Below are positions 11,635-25,154 of a DNA stretch of 64,000 nt, piece by piece. Position 1 is the stretch's first letter, and every line of letters starts with the position of its first letter. The stretch spans positions 19,136,001 through 19,200,000 of the forward strand of contig NC_079888.1 in NCBI RefSeq assembly GCF_029227915.1. Direction: 5' to 3'. Both the position numbers and the translations under genes were made by a program. A model generated the notes under the pieces. The model did no database searches and was not told the DNA's origin. It saw nothing but the letters and a program-made list of their open reading frames with translations. Origin of the DNA: Hydractinia symbiolongicarpus. Taxonomy: Eukaryota; Cnidaria; Hydrozoa; Anthoathecata; Hydractiniidae.

Positions 11635-12571
11635 AATTGCTGGCATTGGATTTAAATTTGTTGTTAATTTTTGTTGTAATGAAAATAAATAATAGTTGCA
11701 AAAACAATTCTTTTGTGAAAACTAATTTTCATTGCCTCTCTATTAGACACCCCTACCTTTTTTTGAGCCTGGAATATTACCAATTATTCGAAACTGCTTT
11801 TATTTCTTCACCCTATTAGCCTGTCTCTGCTGGAAATTATAAGCATTTGTCACATTAATCTCATTACATAGATCTTCATACGTCATATTTCGATCGTTAT
11901 CTTTATACGTCATATTGTCGGTCGATTTTTTCATTTATAGATCGGTACAATAAGACATTTTCTTATCAATTTGGTGTAAACTTCTGCAGGAGAGGACGAA
12001 ATACCTGCTCTTTTTTGATTTTTTTACAGGGTTCGGTTTTAAAACTTTGAAACTGGAAATTTTGTAAAATTAGACTCTGCACCTTGCAAGCTATGTTTTT
12101 TACATCAAATATACGAAAATGTGTGATATGATAGTTTACATTTTCGTCACAACAGCGGCGGTCAGTACATTTTTTATCACACTGGATTCAAAATTACTCA
12201 TTTTTAATGGGTTCAAAATCTCAAATAAGTTTTCTCGGAAACAGAAAAGACCTTATCTTTTTGCTGTGTTAATTAAAGTTCAGATAGATAAGGAAGCTAT
12301 TTTTTTTCTGTGCTATCTATAATTTTTTTAAATTTTTCCAGAAAAAAGAAAGGAGTAAAAGTAAAAAAGTGTTTTTAAAATGAACAATTTTAGGATGATT
12401 TTAAAGGACGCATGTTAAAGTGTTTTATATGTTTAATGTAAATACATTTTTTGTAGAGCTCCTTTTAGCTAGTCAAAATGTGAAGAGTTTATGCAGGGAA
12501 ACATTTAAAACAAACAAGCAAGTAAAACACAACATTATAATGTGTAGCCGTATTCATAAGAAATAGAGATT

Positions 12572-13547
12572 ATCTGGTAATTCTGAGCAATTTGTGGAGG
12601 ATAGTACCGGCCGTGGAACCCGCAGAAAAAGGATCTAAAGAGGGTAGAGTAGGAATTCAGGTCTGATGATACATACACGAGAAATGACCAGGTCTTCAAC
12701 AGCAACCCAACCTCGGCTTTACCGGGTAGTAATGCAGATGATGTAATGCACACCATGTTCGCGCAAATCAAGGATCACGTAGAATATGCAGACATACCAC
12801 AGACCGGGCTTACCATAGGTAGTAGTCTGCATATAGATATTAAACTTCATAGACTGAGACTAACAAGAGATTCTTTGTAGATAGCCTGCCTAGATCGCTT
12901 AAAAAAAGCCTTCATTAACTCTAAAAGTGAAGAGTTGAGCTTTATTAAAGCACTCTACCATGAAAAGATTGGTGGAGACCCGGATAAAATGACCATGCTA
13001 GAGGAATTCGAAGATCGTTAAAACAAACACCCTAGCCGTCAACAAGATTTTCTAGTATAAGACAAACAAGCTAGATAGTGCGGTGAACGTAGTGTAGGTT
13101 ACCAAAAAAAAAACACCAACGCCCTTCGACTATCCGACTACAACATAACACACAAAAAACATGTAAACAGACAGCACGAAAACGTGCTACACTACCATCA
13201 AACAGCTCTCAAAATTGTTAAGTAGCGCAGCCTCAAAAAATCAAAATGCAGTGCATTTCTGTCTCACCTGCCCTAAAACACAGTCGTATGAAGAAACAAG
13301 AACTATGAGTGTTGCATCGATCACGGGGCAGTCAACGCCTTAATGCCAAGAAGAATAAAAAATGGTTTAATACCACAGAGATGCTAAGTAGAGAGTACAA
13401 CAAAGCAGAAAAATGTAACATCTGTATAAAGCTACGACGACCCTGCAAGAAATCGCAAGGTACGTGACTGCTGTCACTACACAGATCCCCGGATTTGCAG
13501 AAAAGAATACCACCAACGAATGGGTTGAGCATGAATTATAAGAAGAA
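12572..13547 (+). mobile_element. Decayed polymerase B fragment, unit 3
   Basis: Near-identical to the unit 2 fossil, with the same internal deletion and the same stops. A local change at 13,485-13,490 (ATCCCCGG) is private to this unit. Confidence 0.55.
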
Positions 13548-14402
13548 ATATCATTAAAAATACGAAACTTCATTACTTCTTCACTGGTATACTGAAAAGG
13601 AGAACATATAACCATACCTTGCAGAAATCAAGGTGTCGCCTCGAGATGGAAAAAGAACAATAAAACGTTTGATTAATCCTATTAGTATTGGTAGATAGGG
13701 GTTGAGATATTTTTGTGCAACATGTTATTGAGTGCTGACTTTTTCTAACTTTTATTGGGACTTGTAATAAACGGAAGTTTTTTTAGAACAAAAATGAATA
13801 CTTTGCGGAAGGCATTGTACTTTTCGGACAGGAGTAATTTTTTACAAGTTTTAATAAGTGCATGTGTGAGTGTTGTAGGATGTTGTATTGGTTATAAATT
13901 TATTTATTACATATCTGTCCGTTACAATGTGGTGTTTGTTAATAGGTGGTGACTTAGGTGTTGCTAAGCAGGTATATGCGACCTAGGGATAAAATACAGA
14001 CCATAAAACTAAATGACGTCATTGTATTGTTTTCTTTACTCCGAACATCTATAAATGCAGTATGTTAAACATGTACCATGAAGAGCAATATTTCTGGTAA
14101 AAGGAATCTTTTTTCTTGATCGAATAATAAGTACCTTTTGTACAAATATGACGTCATTTCTGATTCCAATAACGTCATTAATTTTTTTTATAAAAACAAT
14201 TTTTGCCTCTTTAGTGGATAAGTCTACCAAGAATATAGCCTGTGTTGTTAGGAATGCCTAAAAAGTGCAAATTTTTTACTTTACAAAGTTGGGAAAATTA
14301 GACGTAGTTAATACATTTTTCAATAATGATAAAACGAATGATAAAATTATAAAAGTCCCTACACTTCTTAAGATACAAGTATATTTTATCCACATAATAG
14401 TT

Positions 14403-15767
14403 TTATTCATAGATGTTTCCTGGGTGTTTTTTAACTTGGTCTCGAATATTCCAGGCATAATATCTTCTAAGATAATCAGTTTCCTCATCCATTGCCCCCT
14501 CTTTATCCGGGAATTCTTTGACACGTACCCATAGCAAATCTCCCTTTTCCATGACCTCATTTATAAGGTCATTTTTTGCTGAACTGGGCCTACAGTGCTC
14601 TTTAATTCTCGCATCAACTGTGTCGCGTTCTTTGCATGGGCTACCAAAGTAAACAGGTATAACTTGCCTATTCGGCCTTCTGATCCGGATCTCATAAATT
14701 TCATACTGTATATCTGGCGCTTTACCAATATTTAATTTTGGATAACCTTCCTCTTGGGGGCGTCTGCGAAAACCATCTAAAGGACCATTTGGTTTTTGTA
14801 AAACATGTGTTTGAAATAAATTGTGCGAAATTTTTGGTAATTAATTCTCAGTGCATATTTCACTTGCCGGATATTAGCAGTTAAGTTCAGAGCTTACATC
14901 ACCATCTGTCAGAACTGATAGTTATGAGAGAAATACTTCATATGGGTAGCAATAGCGATTTAAATTCTATGTGGTTAGCCCTCATCGAGGGTATAGCTTG
15001 CTAGCTACCCTGTCCATTGCAATACAATCATTTTACATGTTTAGAGCAGCTCCTGAAACCTGAATAGAAATAAGATAGTAGATTGCTAAAGCTGTTTTAT
15101 ACAACATTAAAATAAGATAACTAGTTACAACTCGCTTTTTTACAAAAACTTTTACGTAAGAAAAACGTGGGATAATACACCCAGTATATTTAAAGGGACA
15201 CTTTATCAACACCCAAAATTAACAGTTCAATTTTGTCTTTAAGTAGCTAGTTATCGTGCTTCACTTAAAGAATATTATTAGAGTAAAGAATAAACCCTTA
15301 CCTTCGTACATCTATGAAGGATTCATATTCCCTTCAGTATTTCTTGAAAAAACGCGTTTGTTTTTCGTATACATACGACAACAACAAGTATGCCTGCTTG
15401 AACTTCGAGCTGCTTCTCATACTGATTTTCTTAAAAATTATGCAGGTAAATTATGTTGAATGCGAGGGAAAACCCCTGAGAACTATTTAAACAATAAACT
15501 TTGGCGGAATTCAGTAGAAAACCTAATTATTTTCCTAATCTTTTACAAGCAAAACTGTCAGTATGCTGAAAGAATCGGTCATTAGTCGTTTGCAAGAAGC
15601 GCGCAGAAAGAACTGGAACCAAGTGACGCGCCTCCTCTCCATTGTTTTTTGAACAATATGGTTTTGAATAGAAACTTACCGCCTTGTGTCTCTTTTTCTT
15701 TTATTATATCTCTATGGATTTTGTTCTGTTCTTTGTCATAGTTTGTATCCAATTCATAAAAACTCAT
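14403..15767 (-). CDS. Candidate two-exon gene with GIY-YIG-like C-terminus, unit 3
   Basis: The same model: exon 1 15767-15680 and exon 2 14776-14403. The 2-bp deletion private to this unit falls in the proposed intron and leaves both exons intact. Confidence 0.4.
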
Positions 15768-15924
15768 TACGTAGCATATTTTGTTAAAACAGATCTATTT
15801 AAAGTATCATTAATTTTGAGCGGATTATTTTTCCATAACAAGACAATAATTGCCTGAGAATGAAACGTATACAACCATTGTTAAAAGCAAGACTAAACCG
15901 CAACCGATGACAGCGTTTGGAGCA

Positions 15925-15930
15925 TATAAA
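15925..15930 (+). promoter_or_regulatory. TATA box, secreted gene unit 3
   Basis: Same TATAAA placement, 72 bp before the ATG at 16002. Confidence 0.5.
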
Positions 15931-16001
15931 TTCAGAGCACAATGAGAAATTAGAGCAGTTGCTCAACGAACACTTTTTAGAACAGGAAGAAATTTTACAA
16001 G

Positions 16002-17074
16002 ATGATAGAATTTATAGCTCTGCTTTTGGTCGGGCTGGTAGCAGATGTGGTAAGCATTTTATCTCACATAAAAGAAAGATGTATATTTGCAAAACTTTTG
16101 TCGCTTGTGATTTCATCCTTATGAATGTCTAAGCCAGATTCATTTGCATAAACATGCGTTTTAGTATGTTTACACAGCTTGAAAACAGTCACTACAGCGA
16201 CCAGACCTTTTATTCTATTACAAGTAATCAAAATTAACGAAATAACATTGCCAAACATTATAACGGTATATTTAATATATGAACACCAAACGTTCAAATA
16301 TTTGTTCGCAAAATGTGATACAAGTTTGTAGTTTCAAGTGACTTATCTTTTCAGGACACCAGACCAAGCTGCTACACATGTCATGATTTACGACGTTCTG
16401 GGCATAGCACCAGCGGTATATACAATGTTTACCTGCCGTCAGGAATGAAAAGAGTATTTTGTGAAATGGGTATCAATGGTGGTGGATACACCTTTATTTC
16501 AAATTCTCTACTGCCGAGATTATCCAACGCAGACATCAGATGTTTATTCAGGAGAAGTAGCGATGTACTTTTGCGAATTTCAAAGCCAGACGGTACACAA
16601 CCCTACACCATCATTACCCAATATAGAGCGACCGGCGGATTACGCGTTTATCTAAATGGGCACACCGGAACTAGTGCCCCAGTCAATAGGCACATAGGTC
16701 CTTATATTTACCTGGATACTCTTCCGAATTCTGTCAACCGTGTAAATCATGTAGAAGGCATCAAAGTGAATGGGAAAGCCGTAACATTTCGTAAGTGTGC
16801 CAAAACTGATGACAACAGCTATTTCGCATTTTTCTACAACTCGTTTGAGAAAACTCCTTCCTCTTATCTCAAAAATAATTTGGTTTATGAGCGCCAAGGG
16901 GTTTCAGTTAATTGGAGAAAAAACGCCATCCGTCCTCCTTCAGGGCGTCGTCTGCCCTTAAATTATTTTTTCTTCACTGAAATGCACTACGGTGGTTGTG
17001 GAACCTACACATCCAGTGATCGATGGTTACGTGCAAGATATCCAGCACTCGGTACTGCAATTGGATTAAGATAA
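16002..17074 (+). CDS. Secreted fibrinogen-related protein, copy 3 (two exons)
   Basis: Exons 16002-16049 and 16355-17074; the intron is 16050-16354. The 255-residue protein is identical to the other copies. It shares its intron and leader variants with copy 2. The polyadenylation signal is at 17124-17129. Four complete open copies with no coding difference suggest recent duplication, gene conversion, or selection for dosage. Confidence 0.85.
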
Positions 17075-18011
17075 AATTGCTGGCATTGGATTTAAATTTG
17101 TTGTTAATTTTTGTTGTAATGAAAATAAATAATAGTTGCAAAAACAATTCTTTTGTGAAAACTAATTTTCATTGCCTCTCTATTAGACACCCCTACCTTT
17201 TTTTGAGCCTGGAATATTACCAATTATTCGAAACTGCTTTTATTTCTTCACCCTATTAGCCTGTCTCTGCTGGAAATTATAAGCATTTGTCACATTAATT
17301 TCATTACATAGATCTTCATACGTCATATTTCGATCGTTATCTTTATACGTCATATTGTCGGTCGATTTTTTCATTTATAGATCGGTACAATAAGACATTT
17401 TCTTATCAATTTGGTGTAAACTTCTGCAGGAGAGGACGAAATACCTGCTCTTTTTTGATTTTTTTACAGGGTTCGGTTTTAAAACTTTGAAACTGGAAAT
17501 TTTGTAAAATTAGACTCTGCACCTTGCAAGCTATGTTTTTTACATCAAATATACGAAAATGTGTGATATGATAGTTTACATTTTCGTCACAACAGCGGCG
17601 GTCAGTACATTTTTTATCACAGTGGATTCAAAATTACTCATTTTTAATGGGTTCAAAATCTCAAATAAGTTTTCTCGGAAACAGAAAAGACCTTATCTTT
17701 TTGCTGTGTTAATTAAAGTTCAGATAGATAAGGAAGCTATTTTTTTTCTGTGCTATCTATAATTTTTTTAAATTTTTCCAGAAAAAAGAAAGGAGTAAAA
17801 GTAAAAAAGTGTTTTTAAAATGAACAATTTTAGGATGATTTTAAAGGACGCATGTTAAAGTATTTTATATGTTTAATGTAAATACATTTTTTGTAGAGCT
17901 CCTTTTAGCTAGTCAAAATGTGAAGAGTTTATGCAGGGAAACATTTAAAACAAACAAGCAAGTAAAACACAACATTATAATGTGTAGCCGTATTCATAAG
18001 AAATAGAGATT

Positions 18012-18987
18012 ATCTGGTAATTCTGAGCAATTTGTGGAGGATAGTACCGGCCGTGGAACCCGCAGAAAAAGGATCTAAAGAGGGTAGAGTAGGAATTCAG
18101 GTCTGATGATACATACACGAGAATTAACCAGGTCTTCAACAGCAACCCAACCTCGGCTTTACCGGGTAGTAATGCAGATGATGTAATGCACACCATGTTC
18201 GCGCAAATCAAGGATCACGTAGAATATGCAGACATACCACAGACCGGGCTTACCATAGGTAGTAGTCTGCATATAGATATTAAACTTCATAGACTGAGAC
18301 TAACAAGAGATTCTTTGTAGATAGCCTGCCTAGATCGCTTAAAAAAAGCCTTCATTAACTCTAAAAGTGAAGAGTTGAGCTTTATTAAAGCACTCTACCA
18401 TGAAAAGATTGGTGGAGACCCGGATAGAATGACCATGCTAGAGGAATTCGAAGATCGTTAAAACAAACACCCTAGCCGTCAACAAGATTTTCTAGTATAA
18501 GACAAACAAGCTAGATAGTGCGGTGAACGTAGTGTAGGTTACCAAAAAAAAAACACCAACGCCCTTCGACTATCCGACTACAACATAACACACAAAAAAC
18601 ATGTAAACAGACAGCACGAAAACGTGCTACACTACCATCAAACAGCTCTCAAAATTGTTAAGAAGCGCAGCCTCAAAAAATCAAAATGCAGTGCATTTCT
18701 GTCTCACCTGCCCTAAAACACAGTCGTATGAAGAAACAAGAACTATGAGTGTTGCATCGATCACGGGGCAGTCAACGCCTTAATGCCAAGAAGAATAAAA
18801 AATGGTTTAATACCACAGAGATGCTAAGTAGAGAGTACAACAAAGCAGAAAAATGTAACATCTGTATAAAGCTACGACGACCCTGCAAGAAATCGCAAGG
18901 TACGTGACTGCTGTCACTACACAGATGCGCAGATTTGCAGAAAAGAATACCACCAACGAATGGGTTGAGCATGAATTATAAGAAGAA
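18012..18987 (+). mobile_element. Decayed polymerase B fragment, unit 4
   Basis: Near-identical to the unit 2 fossil and non-coding in all frames through shared stops and frameshifts. Confidence 0.55.
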
Positions 18988-19842
18988 ATATCATTAAAAA
19001 TACGAAACTTCATTACTTCTTCACTGGTATACTGAAAAGGAGAACATATAACCATACCTTGCAGAAATCAAGGTGTCGCCTCGAGATGGAAAAAGAACAA
19101 TAAAACGTTTGATTAATCCTATTAGTATTGGTAGATAGGGGTTGAGATATTTTTGTGCAACATGTTATTGAGTGCTGACTTTTTCTAACTTTTATTGGGA
19201 CTTGTAATAAACGGAAGTTTTTTTAGAACAAAAATGAATACTTTGCGGAAGGCATTGTACTTTTCGGACAGGAGTAATTTTTTACAAGTTTTAATAAGTG
19301 CATGTGTGAGTGTTGTAGGATGTTGTATTGGTTATAAATTTATTTATTACATATCTGTCCGTTACAATGTGGTGTTTGTTAATAGGTGGTGACTTAGGTG
19401 TTGCTAAGCAGGTATATGCGACCTAGGGATAAAATACAGACCATAAAACTAAATGACGTCATTGTATTGTTTTCTTTACTCCGAACATCTATAAATGCAG
19501 TATGTTAAACATGTACCATGAAGAGCAATATTTCTGGTAAAAGGAATCTTTTTTCTTGATCGAATAATAAGTACCTTTTGTACAAATATGACGTCATTTC
19601 TGATTCCAATAACGTCATTAATTTTTTTTATAAAAACAATTTTTGCCTCTTTAGTGGATAAGTCTACCAAGAATATAGCCTGTGTTGTTAGGAATGCCTA
19701 AAAAGTGCAAATTTTTTTCTTTACAAAGTTGGGAAAATTAGACGTAGTTAATACATTTTTCAATAATGATAAAACGAATGATAAAATTATAAAAGTCCCT
19801 ACACTTCTTAAGATACAAGTATATTTTATCCACATAATAGTT

Positions 19843-21209
19843 TTATTCATAGATGTTTCCTGGGTGTTTTTTAACTTGGTCTCGAATATTCCAGGCATAA
19901 TATCTTCTAAGATAATCAGTTTCCTCATCCATTGCCCCCTCTTTATCCGGGAATTCTTTGACACGTACCCATAGCAAATCTCCCTTTTCCATGACCTCAT
20001 TTATAAGGTCATTTTTTGCTGAACTGGGCCTACAGTGCTCTTTAATTCTCGCATCAACTGTGTCGCGTTCTTTGCATGGGCTACCAAAGTAAACAGGTAT
20101 AACTTGCCTATTCGGCCTTCTGATCCGGATCTCATAAATTTCATACTGTATATCTGGCGCTTTACCAATATTTAATTTTGGATAACCTTCCTCTTGGGGG
20201 CGTCTGCGAAAACCATCTAAAGGACCATTTGGTTTTTGTAAAACATGTGTTTGAAATAAATTGTGCGAAATTTTTGGTAATTAATTCTCAGTGCATATTT
20301 CACTTGCCGGATATGAAAGCAGTTAAGTTCAGAGCTTACATCACCATCTGTCAGAACTGATAGTTATGAGAGAAATACTTCATATGGGTAGCAATAGCGA
20401 TTTAAATTCTATGTGGTTAGCCCTCATCGAGGGTATAGCTTGCTAGCTACCCTGTCCATTGCAATACAATCATTTTACATGTTTAGAGCAGCTCCTGAAA
20501 CCTGAATAGAAATAAGATAGTAGATTGCTAAAGCTGTTTTATACAACATTAAAATAAGATAACTAGTTACAACTCGCTTTTTTACAAAAACTTTTACGTA
20601 AGAAAAACGTGGGATAATACACCCAGTATATTTAAAGGGACACTTTATCAACACCCAAAATTAACAGTTCAATTTTGTCTTTAAGTAGCTAGTTATCGTG
20701 CTTCACTTAAAGAATATTATTAGAGTAAAGAATAAACCCTTAACTTCGTACATCTATGAAGGATTCATATTCCCTTCAGTATTTCTTGAAAAAACGCGTT
20801 TGTTTTTCGTATACATACGACAACAACAAGTATGCCTGCTTGAACTTCGAGCTGCTTCTCATACTGATTTTCTTAAAAATTATGCAGGTAAATTATGTTG
20901 AATGCGAGGGAAAACCCCTGAGAGCTATTTAAACAATAAACTTTGGCGGAATTCAGTAGAAAACCTAATTATTTTCCTAATCTTTTACAAGCAAAACTGT
21001 CAGTATGCTGAAAGAATCGGTCATTAGTCGTTTGCAAGAAGCGCGCAGAAAGAACTGGAACCAAGTGACGCGCCTCCTCTCCATTGTTTTTTGAACAATA
21101 TGGTTTTGAATAGAAACTTACCGCCTTGTGTCTCTTTTTCTTTTATTATATCTCTATGGATTTTGTTCTGTTCTTTGTCATAGTTTGTATCCAATTCATA
21201 AAAACTCAT
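19843..21209 (-). CDS. Candidate two-exon gene with GIY-YIG-like C-terminus, unit 4
   Basis: The same model: exon 1 21209-21122 and exon 2 20216-19843, open and near-identical to the other units. Confidence 0.4.
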
Positions 21210-21366
21210 TACGTAGCATATTTTGTTAAAACAGATCTATTTAAAGTATCATTAATTTTGAGCGGATTATTTTTCCATAACAAGACAATAATTGCCTGAG
21301 AATGAAACGTATACAACCATTGTTAAAAGCAAGACTAAACCGCAACGGATGACAGCGTTTGGAGCA

Positions 21367-21372
21367 TATAAA
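21367..21372 (+). promoter_or_regulatory. TATA box, secreted gene unit 4
   Basis: Same TATAAA placement, 72 bp before the ATG at 21444. Confidence 0.5.
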
Positions 21373-21443
21373 TTCAGAGCACAATGAGAAATTAGAGCAG
21401 TTGCTCAACGAACACTTTTTAGAACAGGAAGAAATTTTACAAG

Positions 21444-22516
21444 ATGATAGAATTTATAGCTCTGCTTTTGGTCGGGCTGGTAGCAGATGTGGTAAGCATT
21501 TTATCTCACATAAAAGAAAGATGTATATTTGCAAAACTTTTGTCGCTTGTGATTTCATCCTTATGAATGTCTAAGCCAGATTCATTTGCATAAACATGCG
21601 TTTTAGTATGTTTACACAGCTTGAAAACAGTCACTACAGCGACCAGACCTTTTATTCTATTACAACTAATCAAAATTAACGAAATAACATTGCCAAACAT
21701 TATAACGGTATATTTAATATATGAACACCAAACGTTCAAATATTTGTTCGCAAAATGTGATACAAGTTTGTAGTTTCAAGTGACTTATCTTTTCAGGACA
21801 CCAGACCAAGCTGCTACACATGTCATGATTTACGACGTTCTGGGCATAGCACCAGCGGTATATACAATGTTTACCTGCCGTCAGGAATGAAAAGAGTATT
21901 TTGTGAAATGGGTATCAATGGTGGTGGATACACCTTTATTTCAAATTCTCTACTGCCGAGATTATCCAACGCAGACATCAGATGTTTATTCAGGAGAAGT
22001 AGCGATGTACTTTTGCGAATTTCAAAGCCAGACGGTACACAACCCTACACCATCATTACCCAATATAGAGCGACCGGCGGATTACGCGTTTATCTAAATG
22101 GGCACACCGGAACTAGTGCCCCAGTCAATAGGCACATAGGTCCTTATATTTACCTGGATACTCTTCCGAATTCTGTCAACCGTGTAAATCATGTAGAAGG
22201 CATCAAAGTGAATGGGAAAGCCGTAACATTTCGTAAGTGTGCCAAAACTGATGACAACAGCTATTTCGCATTTTTCTACAACTCGTTTGAGAAAACTCCT
22301 TCCTCTTATCTCAAAAATAATTTGGTTTATGAGCGCCAAGGGGTTTCAGTTAATTGGAGAAAAAACGCCATCCGTCCTCCTTCAGGGCGTCGTCTGCCCT
22401 TAAATTATTTTTTCTTCACTGAAATGCACTACGGTGGTTGTGGAACCTACACATCCAGTGATCGATGGTTACGTGCAAGATATCCAGCACTCGGTACTGC
22501 AATTGGATTAAGATAA
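21444..22516 (+). CDS. Secreted fibrinogen-related protein, copy 4 (two exons)
   Basis: Exons 21444-21491 and 21797-22516; the intron is 21492-21796. The protein is identical to copies 1-3. Its intron variant near 21,665 (CAACTAATC) matches copy 1, not its physical neighbour copy 3. The polyadenylation signal is at 22566-22571. It is the last intact copy; the fifth repeat copy to the right lacks this gene. Confidence 0.85.
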
Positions 22517-23439
22517 AATTGCTGGCATTGGATTTAAATTTGTTGTTAATTTTTGTTGTAATGAAAATAAATAATAGTTGCAAAAACAATTCTTTTGTGA
22601 AAACTAATTTTCATTGCCTCTCTATTAGACACCCCTACCTTTTTTTGAGCCTGGAATATTACCAATTATTCGAAACTGCTTTTATTTCTTCACCCTATTA
22701 GCCTGTCTCTGCTGGAAATTATAAGCATTTGTCACATTAATCTCATTACATAGATCTTCATACGTCATATTTCGATCGTTATCTTTATACGTCATATTGT
22801 CGGTCGATTTTTTCATTTATAGATCGGTACAATAAGACATTTTCTTATCAATTTGGTGTAAACTTCTGCAGGAGAGGACGAAATACCTGCTCTTTTTTGA
22901 TTTTTTTACAGGGTTCGGTTTTAAAACTTTGAAACTGGAAATTTTGTAAAATTAGACTCTGCACCTTGCAAGTTACATCAAATATACAAAAATGTGTGAT
23001 ATGTTAGTTTACATTTTTGTCGCGACAGCGCCGGTCAGTACATATTTTATCACACTGGATTCAAAATTACTCATTTTATTGTGTTCAAAGTCCCAACTAA
23101 GTTTTCTCGGAAACAGAAAAGACCTCATCTTTTTGCTGTGTTAATTAAATCATGGCGCTAAGTTCATATAGATAAGGAAGCTATTTTTCTGTGCTATCTA
23201 TGATTTTTTTAAGTTCTTCCAGCGAAACGGAAGTAAAGTAAAGAAGCGTTTTTAAAATTAACAATTTTAGGATGAATTTAAAGGACGCATGTTAAATGTT
23301 CCATGTAAATATTTTTTTTTTGTAGAGCTCTTTTTAGCTAGTCAAAATGTAAAGAGTTTATGCAGGGAAAGATTTGAAACAAACAAAGAAGTAAAAAACA
23401 ATATTGTGTGTTGCCATATTCTAAGAAAAAGACATTATC

Positions 23440-24605
23440 TGGTAATTCTGAGCAATTTTTGGAGGTTAGTGCCAGCTGCGGAACCCGGAGAAAAGGATCT
23501 AAAGGTCTTCAACAGCAACCTAATCCCGGTTTTGCCGGGTAGTAATGTAGATGATGTAATGCACACTATGTCCGCGAAAATCAAGAAGCACGTAGAATAT
23601 GCAGACCTCACAGAGCGGGTTTACGATAGGTCGTAGTTTGGGCAAAGATATTAAATTTCATAGACTGAGACTAAAAAGAGATTCTTCGTACTTAGCCTGC
23701 TTGGATCGTTTTTAAAAACGCCGTCATCAACTCTAAAAGTGAAGAGTGGTGCGTTATTGAAGCACTCCACCATGAAGAGGCTGGTGGAGACCTAGAAAGA
23801 ATGTCCAACCTAGACGAATTCATAGTTCGTTAAAACACCCCCCTTTTACCCTAGCCGTCAACAAGATTTCTAGATATAGGACAAGCAAGTTAGGTAGTGC
23901 GGAGAACGTACTGTAGATTACGAAAAGTAACATCAACACCCTGCGACAATCCAACTGCAACATAACACGCAAAAAATATGTGAACATACAGCACGAAAAC
24001 GCACTACACCACCATCAAAAAGCTCCCAAAGTTGCTAAGAAGCGCTGCCTCAAAAAGTCAAAATGCAGTGCATTTTTGTCTCACCTGCCCTATAACACTA
24101 TGAGTGCTGCATCGATCACAGGGCAGTCAACGTCTTAATGCCAAAAGAGAATGAAAAATGATTAAAAAACACAATAATCATATTCAGTTTGCGGCAGCGT
24201 TTGCATATACGCAGACACGGGAAGCCTACTCAACTCAGTAAAAGAGGATGTGTCAGAGGGTAAAACGCAAAAGCTTAATAAGCACATAACGTCTGGTCGG
24301 TGAACCTATAGAGAATTTGCCTACGGAGATGTAAAGATTTATCGTGGCCAGGACTGTGTCAAGCGTTACGTGGACCATCTTCAGAATGAGGTAAAGGAGT
24401 TTTAGGATACCTTTTTTCAACAGCCTACCTCACAGAGATGCTAAGGAGAGAGTACAACAAGGCGGGAAAATGTAACATCTGTATAAAGCTACGACGACCC
24501 TGCAAGGAATGGCAAGGTACGTGACTGCTGTCACTACACAGATGCGCGGATTTGCAGAAAAGAATACCACCAACGAATGGGTTGAGCATAAATTATAAGA
24601 AGACA
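23440..24605 (+). mobile_element. Most complete decayed polymerase B fragment, fifth copy
   Basis: This contains, in order, the upstream LLRSAASK patch (near 24,030), the D-x-E exonuclease-like patch (near 24,210), the YRGQDCV patch (near 24,340) and the CNIC knuckle (near 24,470). This order matches the N-terminal half of Polinton-type polymerase B. The 115-codon open frame at 23,289-23,636 covers the upstream part only. Frameshifts separate the pieces, and no palm-domain motif is present, so the element is truncated as well as decayed. Confidence 0.6.
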
Positions 24606-25154
24606 TCTCATAAAAAAACGTAGCTTCATTACTTCTTCACTGGTCTACTTAAAAGGAGAACATATAACCATACCTTGCAGAAATCAAGGTGTCGCCTCGA
24701 AATAGAAAAATAACAATAAACCGTTTGATTAATCATCCTATTAGCATAGGTAGATAGGGGGTTGAAATATTTTTGTGCAACATGTTATTGAGTGCTGAAT
24801 TTTTCTAACTTTTATTGGGACTTGTAATAAACGGAAGTTTTTTTAGAACAAAAATGAATACTTTGCGGAAGGCATTGTAATTTTCGGACAGTAGTAATTT
24901 TTTTTACAACTTTTAATAAGTGCATGTGTGAGTGTTGCAGGATGTTGTATTGGTTATAAATTTATTTATTACATATCTGTTCGTTACAATGTGGTGTTTG
25001 TTACCAGGTGGTGACGTAGGTGTTGCTAAGGAGATATGTGCAACATAGGGATAAAATACAGACCATAAAATGAAATGACGTCATTTCTGATTTCAATGAC
25101 GTCATTGTATGGTTTTCTTTACCTCGAACATCTATAAATGCAATATGTTAAACA

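Larger units (their letters stand above)
7024..12465 (+). repeat. Array unit 2 (5,442 bp)
   Basis: Tandem direct copy, starting at TAGCTAGTCAAAATG. It differs from units 3 and 4 only at scattered single bases and tiny indels, so amplification or homogenisation is recent. Gene order in each unit: polymerase fossil, CRE-like octamers, minus-strand GIY-YIG-like exon, minus-strand first exon, + strand fibrinogen-related gene. Confidence 0.95.
12466..17905 (+). repeat. Array unit 3 (5,440 bp)
   Basis: Tandem direct copy. It is 2 bp shorter than unit 2 because of a small deletion near 14,873 (GATATTAGCAG instead of GATATGAAAGCAG). Several private substitutions lie near 12,683, 13,222, 13,486 and 17,620. 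Confidence 0.95.
17906..22972 (+). repeat. Array unit 4 (high-identity part)
   Basis: Tandem direct copy, near-identical to units 2 and 3 up to about 22,972. There the sequence switches to an older, visibly diverged version of the same repeat, which marks the right edge of the recent amplification. Confidence 0.93.
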
